Translations under genes and position numbers: made by a program
Origin: Owenweeksia sp965214115
GTDB lineage: Bacteria > Bacteroidota > Bacteroidia > Flavobacteriales > Schleiferiaceae
Length of the DNA: 64,000 nucleotides
Direction of reading: 5' to 3'
NCBI GenBank assembly: GCA_965214115.1
Contig: CBDCAU010000003.1
Span: forward strand, 372,001-436,000
Notes under the pieces: generated by a model
Told to the model about the DNA's origin: nothing
The model's database searches: none
What the model saw: the letters and a program-made list of their open reading frames with translations, nothing else
In this document: one piece after another, positions 43,461 through 51,399 of the stretch
Numbering within the stretch: position 1 is the first letter of the stretch
Layout of the letters: every line of letters starts with the position of its first letter

Positions 43461-43508
43461 TACCCAATTACCCAATTACCCAATTACCCAATTACCCAAT
43501 TACCCAAT
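43461..43508. repeat. Tandem octamer array, unit TACCCAAT
   Basis: Six perfect TACCCAAT units. The array runs directly into the coding frame of the EamA transporter, nine bases after the stop of the four-helix bundle gene. Confidence 0.92.
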
Positions 43509-43590
43509 TACAATCCTCTTCATCATCAAAAAATCCCTCCCCGTCCTCACCCTCATCCTGCTCGCCATCATCTGGGGCAGTTCCTTCATT

Positions 43591-44418
43591 TTGATGAAAA
43601 AAGCGCTGCCTTATTTTTCAGGCATCCAAATCGGTTTGTTGCGGGTCGGTTTTGCGTTTTGGTTCACGGCACTGATTGCGTTTCCGCGCTTCAAGCGGCT
43701 GAAAAAGAGCGACATCCTCCCGCTGGCTTATGTGGGATTGTTGGGGAATTTGCTGCCCTACATTTTATTTCCGCTGGCCATTACGAAATTGGACAGCGGC
43801 CTCGTTGGCATCCTCAATTCGCTCGTCCCGCTTTTTACTTTGATTTTCGGGGTTTTCTTTTTCGGCGCCAAGGTGGGCTGGCGCGGCATCCTCGGTGTTT
43901 TTGTGGGATTGGTCGGCGCCATTTGGCTGTTGGTGCCGCGCCTCGATTCCACTCTCCAAAACATCCTTTTCGGGATTTTCCCCATCATCGCCACGGTGTT
44001 TTACGCGCTGTCCATCAACATCTTAAAAAACAAACTTGCGCATTTGGAAGCCCTCACCATCACTTTACTCAGCCTGTTTTTCGTGGGGCCGCTGGCCACG
44101 GGCCTTTTGTTTTTGGGCGATTTTTTTCAAATAATGAAAACCGAAGAAGGCGCTTGGCTCGGCCTCGGTTTCGTGGCCATTTTAGGGGTGGTCGGCACCA
44201 GCTTGGCGGTCATCGCCTTCAACTGGCTCATCAAGGAGACCACCTCGCTTTTCGCGGCCTCCGTTACTTACGCCATCCCAGCGGTGGCGCTGCTGTGGGG
44301 CGTTTTTGATGGCGAGGATTTGGGCTGGCCCCACGTCATCGGGATGGGGGCAATTTTGGTGGGGATTTGGCTGGTGAATTGGCGGATGCGGCGGAAAGCG
44401 CGGGAGGGGGTGGAGTAA
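43591..44418 (+). CDS. EamA/DMT-family transporter with an unclear start
   Basis: At least 275 residues, about ten membrane helices in two EamA halves (GLLRVGFAFWF, GLVGILNSLVPLFTLIFGV; GVVGTSLAVIAFNWLI, ASVTYAIPAVALLWGV). Drug/metabolite exporters of this family move small molecules out of the cell. The first helix (SLPVLTLILLAIIWGSSFILMKK) begins upstream of the TTG at 43591, but no ATG, GTG or TTG precedes it: the frame is open back to the stop at 43450 with only ATT, ATC and CTG codons, and the octamer array lies there. The original start may be lost, or initiation uses ATC/ATT near 43507-43525 or CTG at 43558. Confidence 0.82.
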   Translation: MMKKALPYFSGIQIGLLRVGFAFWFTALIAFPRFKRLKKSDILPLAYVGLLGNLLPYILFPLAITKLDSGLVGILNSLVPLFTLIFGVFFFGAKVGWRGILGVFVGLVGAIWLLVPRLDSTLQNILFGIFPIIATVFYALSINILKNKLAHLEALTITLLSLFFVGPLATGLLFLGDFFQIMKTEEGAWLGLGFVAILGVVGTSLAVIAFNWLIKETTSLFAASVTYAIPAVALLWGVFDGEDLGWPHVIGMGAILVGIWLVNWRMRRKAREGVE

Positions 44419-44495
44419 GGTATCAAATCACCTGATTTCCACCCAACTAAAAAACCCCGACGATTTTCACCGCCGAGGTTCTCGGTTTTCGTATC

Positions 44496-44561
44496 GCCAC
44501 GGTTGAAACCGTGGCTTTGGAAAGCGCTCCCATTCCCAACCGACGGTTTCAACCGTCGGTT
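44496..44561. repeat. Pair of opposed REP-like hairpins
   Basis: Hairpin 1, GCCACGGTTGAAACCGTGGC (44496-44515), and hairpin 2, 11-base arms AACCGACGGTT/AACCGTCGGTT (44538-44561). The cores GGTTGAAACC and GGTTTCAACC are reverse complements. They lie between convergent genes and may also stop transcription from both sides. Confidence 0.8.
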
Positions 44562-44567
44562 ACGCTA

Positions 44568-46637
44568 TTATTTAAACTCTGAAACCTTCACTCCCGAATT
44601 CACTTTTACCTCCGTCACGTTCATTTTAATGACTTGCGGGCCAGCCTTTTGCACAATTTTATAAGGAAACATCACGCCTTTCACTTCGCGGTAATCCGAA
44701 TAATTGGCGCTTACGGAAACCGGTCCTTGCGGGGTTTCTTCACTTTGTTCCACCTTCACTTTCAGGCCGCTTTCCAAATCGTAGTATTCCGTGGATTTTT
44801 TGCCTGCGGGGTTGGTAACGTCCATTGCCACAGCCTTTTGGCCGTCCACCATTGCCACCTTGGTCAATATTACATTGTAGCCTTCGTCCATATAATTCCT
44901 TTCGGGAAATGGGTTAGCTTCTAATTTCATTGACTCCAATTCGTCTTCTTCCGCAGTTTGTTCTTGCCCCATCATAGAGGTTTTTCCTATTTTACCATCG
45001 TAAATTTCCGACTGCATCACGCCGCGTCCTGGCATTTCCACCATAGTTTTGTGCATATTTGGAAGTTTGTAAATTTCCGTAGCGGTTATCCCTGGTGGCA
45101 TTCCAGCCATTTCCATATTCAATTTTATCGTTACGTCCTTCACCTTTTTCAAATTTTCTTCCCCGCCAATCATCTTGATGTAACGGTTCACTACCTTCTC
45201 CGCGCTCAACGTATCCGGAATCGGCATTGACGGTTTTCCAGCAGCATTCGCCTCTTCATCGTAATATGATACCTTGCCAAACCGCTCCATTTTCTCGTCA
45301 AAATCGCTGGCTTTTCCCACCAAAACAATGTGCATCGCATCGGTGGTGATGTATTTTTGGGCGGCATCCATCACGTCTTGCGCGGTCAGGTCGCCCAGTT
45401 TTTTCAGATAATCTTCATAGTAATCGTCATCCAGATCGTAACGCTCGATGTTCAAGGCAAAGTTCGCCACCGTTTGCGGCTGTTCCAGTGAACGGCCAAA
45501 GCTGCCGATGATAAAATTTTTCGCCCCTTGCAGCTCTTTTTCCTCCACCGGCTCGCTGCGCATACGTTGGAATTCATTGATGAACTCCTGCACCGCCGAG
45601 TCCGTCACTTCGTTGCGCACGCTGGCGTTGGCGCTGAATTCGCCCACCAAGCGGTCTTCATCATAAGACGAATACGCGCCGTAAGTATAGGCTTTGTCTT
45701 CACGGATATTTTGGAACAAGCGGCCCAAGCTGCCCACGCCTAAAATTTGGTTGGCCAAGCGTAATTTGATAATGTCTTCGTCGCCGGGTTTTAGGTCGAT
45801 GGTGTTGCCGATGTTAATGACAGTCTGTACGCTCGCGTCGCGGTTCACGATGGCTACGGGCGTTCCGTTCGCTTTCTTGGGCTGCTCGAAAATGTTGCGG
45901 GGAACGTTTTTTTGTTCCCATTTGCCAAAATATTTCTTGGCCATTTTCTTCATCTTCTTCGTGCTGAAATCGCCCACCACCGCGAGGTACGCAATGTTCG
46001 GCATCCAGTAATTATTATAATACGTCTTGGCATCGTCGATGTCCACTTCTTCTACCGTTTCCACGGTCATCATTTCCCCGTAGGGATGTTCTTTGCCGTA
46101 AATCAGCGCGTCATATACCTGCCCGCCAATTACCGAGGCATCTTCCTTATTGCTCTCAATCCCAGAGATTTGCTGCTTTTTCAGCTTGGCAAATTCGGCC
46201 GTGTCCCAACGGGGGTTTCGCGCCACGTCGGCAATTATTTTCAGCAATTCCTCGGTGGATTTGCTCAAGCCGCTGGCAAAAATGCTGGTGCTGCCCGTAA
46301 AAAGTTGCGCGCCCATTTGATCCACCTTTTCGTCCAGCGTGGCCTTGTCCATCGTGGTGGTTCCCTGCCGCAGCATTTCGCCCGCCAGTGAAACGTAGCC
46401 CGCTTTTTCGCCCTCGAAAATGGGGTCGCGGTCAATGATCAGATTCATCGAGATGCGCGGTAACTTGTGGTCTTCCACGCAAATCAGTTTCAGCCCGTTT
46501 TTCAGTTCGATAACATCGTAATCACCAAATTCCAACTCTGGCGCCGGCCCAGCCTCGGGGCGTTGGCTGCGATCCAGTTGCGCCATAGCGCCCATCGAAA
46601 AAATGGCTGCAAAAGCAAAAGTGAATATCTTTTTCAT
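44568..46637 (-). CDS. M16-family peptidase-like protein lacking the zinc motif
   Basis: A 689-residue exported protein. ATG at 46637 gives MKKIFTFAFAAIFSMGAMAQ; a TTG two codons upstream is unlikely. Two M16 half-domains fill residues 35-460, but the HxxEH position reads LAGEML, so it cannot bind zinc. It would be the inactive partner of the adjacent active M16 protein, as in other two-subunit M16B peptidases. Residues 475-689 are an extra domain (IKMIGGEENLKKVKDVTIKL, TTEYYDLESGLKVKVEQ-like strands) resembling LolA-type lipid-binding beta sheets. Periplasmic. Confidence 0.85.
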   Translation of the reverse strand: MKKIFTFAFAAIFSMGAMAQLDRSQRPEAGPAPELEFGDYDVIELKNGLKLICVEDHKLPRISMNLIIDRDPIFEGEKAGYVSLAGEMLRQGTTTMDKATLDEKVDQMGAQLFTGSTSIFASGLSKSTEELLKIIADVARNPRWDTAEFAKLKKQQISGIESNKEDASVIGGQVYDALIYGKEHPYGEMMTVETVEEVDIDDAKTYYNNYWMPNIAYLAVVGDFSTKKMKKMAKKYFGKWEQKNVPRNIFEQPKKANGTPVAIVNRDASVQTVINIGNTIDLKPGDEDIIKLRLANQILGVGSLGRLFQNIREDKAYTYGAYSSYDEDRLVGEFSANASVRNEVTDSAVQEFINEFQRMRSEPVEEKELQGAKNFIIGSFGRSLEQPQTVANFALNIERYDLDDDYYEDYLKKLGDLTAQDVMDAAQKYITTDAMHIVLVGKASDFDEKMERFGKVSYYDEEANAAGKPSMPIPDTLSAEKVVNRYIKMIGGEENLKKVKDVTIKLNMEMAGMPPGITATEIYKLPNMHKTMVEMPGRGVMQSEIYDGKIGKTSMMGQEQTAEEDELESMKLEANPFPERNYMDEGYNVILTKVAMVDGQKAVAMDVTNPAGKKSTEYYDLESGLKVKVEQSEETPQGPVSVSANYSDYREVKGVMFPYKIVQKAGPQVIKMNVTEVKVNSGVKVSEFK

Positions 46638-46672
46638 TGTCAAAATATTTTTGTAAAAAATTGGTTGTCAGA

Positions 46673-47989
46673 TTATTGTTGGCCTTTCGGCAGATAGTAA
46701 AGCACCACGCGGTTGTCGTCCGTCAAGTATTTCTGCGCCACCCTTTGGATGTCGTCCGGCGTCACTTTACGATACTTGTCCACTTCCGTGTTGATGAGGT
46801 CGGCATCGCCAAAATACACGTGGTAATTCGCCAAGCTTTCCGCAATGCCCGCCATCGTGGAATTGCTTTGGATAAACTGGCTTTCCACTTGGTTTTGCAC
46901 TTTCATATATTCCTTTTCGGAAATTTTTTCGTTGCGCGCCTTTTGGATTTCGCGGTCGATGCCCGCTTTCAAATCGCTCAGTTCCACGCCCATATTGGCA
47001 ATTCCCAAAGTGATGAAAAGTCCGCCATTTTCTAATGTAAATGGGAATGCCTGCACGGCCACGCCCAGTTGCTCGCCGTCCACGAGGGTTTTATAAAAGC
47101 GCGAACTCTGGCCGCCGCTCAGCAAAGTCGTCAGCATTTCCAGGGCGTAGGCATCTTCCGTTCCCTGCGCGGGCATCCGGTAGCCGAGAAAAAGGCCCGG
47201 CAGTTGGATGTTGTCATAAACGGTATCCACGATTTCTTTGCCCAGCATCGAAAATGCAGGGTCGGGCCGCGGGATTTCATTCGTCCCTTTGGGAATGTCG
47301 CCAAAATATTTCTCAATCCACTCCTTGGTTTGCGAAATGTCAATGTCGCCCGCGATGCTCAAAGTAGCGTTGTTCGGCACATAAAAAGTTTTGTAAAAAT
47401 CCTCAAAATCAGAGATTTGCGCGGCGTTCAAATCTTCCATCGTTCCTATCGGCGTAATTTCGTAAGGATGGTTTTCGTAGGCCGCGCCGAAGATTTTTTC
47501 CTGAAAACTCATATAAGGGCGGTTGTCGATGCGGAGGCGTTTTTCCTCCTTCACCACTTCGCGCTGGGTTTCCACGCCGGTCAAGTCCACCGTGGCTTGC
47601 AGCATCCGTTCGGCTTCCAGCCAAATGCCGAGTTCCGTTTGGTTGCTGGGTAAAATCTCATAATAAAATGTGCGGTCGAAAGAAGTGTTGGCATTTAACG
47701 CCCCACCGTTGGTCTGCACGATTTTCATATACTCGCCCCGCTCGATGTTGGGCGACCCCTCAAACATCAAATGCTCGAAAAAGTGGGCAAAACCGCTGCG
47801 GCCAGGCTTCTCGTTTTTCGATCCGACGTGGTACAAAACACTCACCGCCGCAATTGGCGTGGATTTATCTTGGTGCAGAATGACGTGGAGGCCGTTGTCC
47901 AAATCGTACTCTTCAAATTCGATGTTGGTCTGGCCGCTTGCCGAAAAGACAAAACCGAGCGCCAAACCGGCAAGGATGAGTTTTTTCAT
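46673..47989 (-). CDS. M16-family zinc peptidase, active subunit
   Basis: A 438-residue exported metallopeptidase. Signal peptide MKKLILAGLALGFVFSASGQ; the inverted zinc motif HFFEHLMFEGS (HxxEH) lies near residue 68, and the third ligand is in REVVKEEKR about 75 residues later. The R/Y substrate pair region is in the second half (LLSGGQSSRFYKTL). It precedes the inactive subunit gene by 35 bases on the same strand, so the two should form a periplasmic heterodimer that degrades peptides. Confidence 0.92.
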   Translation of the reverse strand: MKKLILAGLALGFVFSASGQTNIEFEEYDLDNGLHVILHQDKSTPIAAVSVLYHVGSKNEKPGRSGFAHFFEHLMFEGSPNIERGEYMKIVQTNGGALNANTSFDRTFYYEILPSNQTELGIWLEAERMLQATVDLTGVETQREVVKEEKRLRIDNRPYMSFQEKIFGAAYENHPYEITPIGTMEDLNAAQISDFEDFYKTFYVPNNATLSIAGDIDISQTKEWIEKYFGDIPKGTNEIPRPDPAFSMLGKEIVDTVYDNIQLPGLFLGYRMPAQGTEDAYALEMLTTLLSGGQSSRFYKTLVDGEQLGVAVQAFPFTLENGGLFITLGIANMGVELSDLKAGIDREIQKARNEKISEKEYMKVQNQVESQFIQSNSTMAGIAESLANYHVYFGDADLINTEVDKYRKVTPDDIQRVAQKYLTDDNRVVLYYLPKGQQ

Positions 47990-48300
47990 TTTATAATCTG
48001 TTGGTTTTCTATGCAGAAATTTTAAAATCGGCGCGAAATTAACAATTTGCGCCCGCTATTTTTAGAGAAATTGGGAGAGATTAACAAATGATTGGGAAAG
48101 AGCAAGAGGAACACCTTATATATAGGGGTGGTTTTGTGGGGCGATTTAGAGAAATTTTGCAGGCCTTCTTTTTTGAAAAATACCGCCTATCAAACTTGAA
48201 ATGGATGAAACCGTATAGAAAACTGCGCACCCTGAAAGGGTGCGACAACATAGTTTGGGGCAACGCCCCAATTTTTCCATAATCAATCTTTCCAAACAAG
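47990..48300. other. Intergenic region between the M16 operon and rplU
   Basis: About 310 bases before the rplU promoter. It contains the third double-hairpin repeat (48227-48272) and no gene that I can support. Confidence 0.6.
48227..48272. repeat. Double-hairpin intergenic repeat, copy 3
   Basis: GCACCCTGAAAGGGTGC, then TTTGGGGCAACGCCCCAA. Same order and spacing as the copies at 559 and 30450. Confidence 0.85.
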
Positions 48301-48330
48301 TTTGCCGAGCCAAACATTTTCATACCTTTG
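48301..48330 (+). promoter_or_regulatory. Promoter of the rplU-rpmA operon
   Basis: TTTG (48301-48304) and TACCTTTG (48323-48330) are 18 bases apart, a close match to the Bacteroidota TTTG/TAnnTTTG pattern. The rplU ATG follows 24 bases later. Confidence 0.7.
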
Positions 48331-48354
48331 CGCCCCTCAAAAAAATCCCTTGCG

Positions 48355-49053
48355 ATGTACGCAATAGTAGAAATAGGCGGGCACCAATATAAAGTGCAAA
48401 AAGACCAGCGGCTTTACGTAAACCGCGTGGCGGGCGAGGCGGGCGATTCCGTTTCGTTTGACAAAATTTTGCTCACCGACGATGGCGGTTCCATCGATGT
48501 GGGCGCGCCCCTTTTGGACGGCCTGTCCATCGACGCCACCGTCGTGGAACACCTGAAAGCCGACAAAGTGCTGGTTTTCAAAAAGAAACGCCGTAAAGGT
48601 TACCAAAAACTGAACGGCCACCGCCAGCAGGTTTCCCTGATTGAAATTACCGGCATCGGCAAAAACGGCGCGAAAAAAGCCGCTCCAAAAAAGGAAGCCG
48701 CTCCTAAAAATGTAGAAGCCAAAAAAGAAGCTCCCAAGACGGAAGCGAAAAAAGAAGTCGCTCCCACCACGGCGGACAAGTCGAAAGAAGCCAAGAAAGA
48801 TGATTTGAAAAAAATCGAGGGCATTGGCCCAAAGGCGGCGGAAGCTTTGACCAACGCGGGCATCGATACTTTTGCCAAAATGGCGAAATCCAAGCCCGAA
48901 AAGCTTAGTGAAATTTTGTCAGAAGCATCTTCCAGTTTTGGGCTTTTAAAGACTGAAACTTGGCCCAAACAAGCCCAAATGGCTGCCGATGGCCAATGGG
49001 ACGAACTGGGTAAATACCAAAAAGAACTGGACGGCGGCGTTGAAAAATCATAA
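48355..49053 (+). CDS. rplU: 50S ribosomal protein L21 with a C-terminal helix-hairpin-helix extension
   Basis: A 232-residue protein. Residues 1-103 are L21: MYAIVEIGGHQYKVQKDQRLYVNR, VFKKKRRKGYQKLNGHRQQVSLIEI. L21 normally stops there. Here an Ala/Lys/Glu-rich linker (about 105-155, with repeats like KKEAAPK and EAKKE) leads to a folded domain, DDLKKIEGIGPKAAEALTNAGIDTFAKMAK, a helix-hairpin-helix motif of the DUF4332/nucleic-acid-binding kind, ending WPKQAQMAADGQWDELGKYQ. The ATG at 48355 fits the promoter. rpmA follows 34 bases on. Confidence 0.93.
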   Translation: MYAIVEIGGHQYKVQKDQRLYVNRVAGEAGDSVSFDKILLTDDGGSIDVGAPLLDGLSIDATVVEHLKADKVLVFKKKRRKGYQKLNGHRQQVSLIEITGIGKNGAKKAAPKKEAAPKNVEAKKEAPKTEAKKEVAPTTADKSKEAKKDDLKKIEGIGPKAAEALTNAGIDTFAKMAKSKPEKLSEILSEASSSFGLLKTETWPKQAQMAADGQWDELGKYQKELDGGVEKS

Positions 49054-49087
49054 TCCGCTTTTTATAAATTTTTAAAATCCTAAAAAA

Positions 49088-49348
49088 ATGGCTCACAAAA
49101 AAGGAGTAGGCAGTTCCAAAAACGGACGCGAATCAGAAAGTAAACGACTGGGCGTGAAGATTTTCGGCGGGCAGCACGCCACGGCCGGTAATATCATCGT
49201 GCGCCAGCGCGGCACCAAGCACAACCCCAGCACCAACGTGGGAATGGGCAAAGACCACACGCTTTTCGCCTTGGTGGACGGTAAAGTGGTGTTCCGCAAG
49301 AAAAGAGACAATAAAAGCTACGTATCGGTGCAGCCCAACGAGGCGTAG
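49088..49348 (+). CDS. rpmA: 50S ribosomal protein L27
   Basis: An 86-residue ribosomal protein of the peptidyl transferase region. The N terminus MAHKKGVGSSKNGRESESKRLGVK and RQRGTKHNPSTNVGMGKDHTLF are diagnostic. There is no N-terminal extension needing cleavage, unlike Firmicutes L27. It is cotranscribed with rplU, and a terminator follows. Confidence 0.97.
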   Translation: MAHKKGVGSSKNGRESESKRLGVKIFGGQHATAGNIIVRQRGTKHNPSTNVGMGKDHTLFALVDGKVVFRKKRDNKSYVSVQPNEA

Positions 49349-49377
49349 TTTTTTTTAGATAATTTTTATAAAAATTG

Positions 49378-49411
49378 CCCTCGAATAGTTTTTACTTTTC
49401 GGGGGTTTTTT
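49378..49411 (+). terminator. Terminator after rpmA
   Basis: CCCTCGAA pairs imperfectly with TTCGGGGG across a T-rich loop, followed by TTTTTT. It lies 30 bases after the rpmA stop. Confidence 0.6.
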
Positions 49412-49448
49412 GGTTTAAGAATACACCACGATTTGTATAAGAATTTAG

Positions 49449-49517
49449 GCCACAAAGGCACTAAGGGCACAAAGTTTTTGAAATTAGTATTCTTCGTGAC
49501 CTTTGTGTCTTAGTGGC
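49449..49517. repeat. Long imperfect inverted repeat upstream of serS
   Basis: Arms of about 26 bases beginning GCCACAAAGGCACTAAGGGC and ending CCTTTGTGTCTTAGTGGC surround a 17-base loop. It ends 24 bases before the serS start and could fold in the leader RNA or be a dispersed repeat. Confidence 0.7.
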
Positions 49518-49541
49518 AAAAAAAAACATCGCAGTAAAAAA

Positions 49542-50813
49542 ATGCTCCAAGTAAACCATCTCCGCGAAAACAAGTCCAACGCGATTTCCGCCTTTAAAAA
49601 GAGGAAAATCGACGCTACGGAAACCATCGATAACATCCTAAGATGGGATGACAAACGCAAGGCCAACCAAATTCAATTGGACGACACTTTGCGCATTTCC
49701 AACGAAAAAAATACTGAGATTGGGAATCTTTACAAAAGCGGCAAAGCACAGGAAGCCAACGACTTAAAAACCGAAACCGCCGCGCTGAAAGAAACCTCCA
49801 AGCAACTGCAAATCCAGCAAGGCGAAATTGAACAGCGGCTGCACGATTTGTTGGTGACGCTCCCCAACATTCCCCACGAAAAAGTGGCGGAAGGCGCGGG
49901 CGAAAACGAAAACGAAGGAATCAAAACGTGGGGCGAAAAACCTGATTTACAGGAAGATGCGAAGCCACACTGGGAACTCACCGAGCAATTTGACTTGATA
50001 AGTTTTGAGCTGGGCGTAAAAATCACTGGCGCGGGATTTCCAGTTTACAAAGGAAAAGGCGCGCGGCTGCAGCGGGCGCTTATCAATTTCTTTTTGGAAG
50101 AAAACCAAAAGGCGGGCTACCAAGAATACATTCCGCCGCTTTTCGTGAATGAAGATTCAGGTTTCGGCACGGGCCAACTACCTGATAAAGAGGGACAAAT
50201 GTATCACATCCAGGACGATGATTTGTACGCCATCCCCACCGCCGAGGTGCCCATCACCAATTTGTTTCGCGATGAAATTTTGGACGAAAAAGATTTGCCG
50301 ATAAAATGCACCGCTTACACCCCTTGCTTTCGGCGCGAGGCGGGCAGCTACGGCAAGGACGTGCGCGGCCTGAACCGCCTCCACCAATTCGACAAAGTGG
50401 AAGTGGTAACGATTTCAAAACCAGTAGATTCCTATTCTATTTTGGATAAGATGGTGTCGCACGTCGGCGGGCTTTTGGAAAAACTGGGATTGCCCTATCG
50501 CATCCTCCGCCTGTGCGGCGGCGATATGGGTTTCACCGCCGCGATGACCTACGATTTTGAAGTGTGGAGCGCCGCCCAGAAACGCTGGCTGGAAGTGAGT
50601 TCCGTTTCCAATTTCGAGAGTTTTCAGGCGAATCGTTTGAAGTTGCGTTTCCGCGATGCGAATAACAAAAAACAATTGTGCCACACGTTGAACGGCAGCG
50701 CCTTGGCCTTGCCGCGTGTTTTGGCCGCTCTTTTAGAAAATAATCAGACCGAAAACGGAATCAAAATCCCCGAAATTTTAGTTCCTTTTTGTGGATTTAA
50801 TGAGATAAAATAA
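49542..50813 (+). CDS. serS: Serine--tRNA ligase
   Basis: A 423-residue class II synthetase that charges tRNA-Ser (and tRNA-Sec where present). The N-terminal coiled-coil arm spans about residues 25-110. Motif 2 is CFRREAGSYGKDVRGLNRLHQFDKVE; motif 3 is GSALALPRVLAALLENNQ. The ATG at 49542 is used as the start because it opens the conserved MLQVNHLRENK. The stop overlaps the following lipoprotein start by one base (TAATG). Confidence 0.95.
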   Translation: MLQVNHLRENKSNAISAFKKRKIDATETIDNILRWDDKRKANQIQLDDTLRISNEKNTEIGNLYKSGKAQEANDLKTETAALKETSKQLQIQQGEIEQRLHDLLVTLPNIPHEKVAEGAGENENEGIKTWGEKPDLQEDAKPHWELTEQFDLISFELGVKITGAGFPVYKGKGARLQRALINFFLEENQKAGYQEYIPPLFVNEDSGFGTGQLPDKEGQMYHIQDDDLYAIPTAEVPITNLFRDEILDEKDLPIKCTAYTPCFRREAGSYGKDVRGLNRLHQFDKVEVVTISKPVDSYSILDKMVSHVGGLLEKLGLPYRILRLCGGDMGFTAAMTYDFEVWSAAQKRWLEVSSVSNFESFQANRLKLRFRDANNKKQLCHTLNGSALALPRVLAALLENNQTENGIKIPEILVPFCGFNEIK

Positions 50814-51355
50814 TGCGGAATTTTCTTTTCTTTTGGTGTTTTTTCAGTATGATTTCTTGTAATAATGAAAGTGCATTTCAAGAAGAAATTCAAACTGTGG
50901 ATTCTTTGCAAACCGTTGTAAAATTATACGACCAAAGTTTGGATAGTATTGATTATCAAAATTTGGTAAAAATTTCCAATGAAGTGGATAGCAAATTTGA
51001 ATACGTTGCTGCGAATTATGTAGATTCGGCCGATCTGCGCGGCTATGTAAATTCGATGGGCATCTTTAGCCGTCTGCACAAAGGATTGAATCGCTACGAA
51101 GAAATGCAGCCGGACGTAAAAATGGAAACTGAATACACTCGAAATCAACTTAAAGACCTGAAGAACAGTTTGGAAGACGAAAAACTGAGCAAAGAGGAAG
51201 CGGAGAAATACTTGGAAGATGAAGTCCGCGCCGTGCGGCAACTTTCGTTTCAGTTCGGGAGAATCTATCCCGAAGCCAAAAACTCGCTCTATCTTTGGGA
51301 CACGCTCGGCCCGCGCTACGATTCGATTTATCGCTACGCCAAGGGTTTGGAATAA
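50813..51355 (+). CDS. Hypothetical lipoprotein
   Basis: A 180-residue protein with a lipoprotein signal (FFSMISC, Cys near residue 16). The mature part is helical, acidic and probably coiled (VDSLQTVVKLYDQSLDSIDYQNLV, TRNQLKDLKNSLEDEKLSKEEAEKYLEDEV). No known family is recognised, although similar small lipoproteins follow serS in other Bacteroidota. Translationally coupled to serS; a TPR gene follows. Confidence 0.75.
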   Translation: MRNFLFFWCFFSMISCNNESAFQEEIQTVDSLQTVVKLYDQSLDSIDYQNLVKISNEVDSKFEYVAANYVDSADLRGYVNSMGIFSRLHKGLNRYEEMQPDVKMETEYTRNQLKDLKNSLEDEKLSKEEAEKYLEDEVRAVRQLSFQFGRIYPEAKNSLYLWDTLGPRYDSIYRYAKGLE

Positions 51356-51399
51356 TTGTGGCGGCTTTCCGTTGGGTAGTTCCGATTCCCACTATCATT

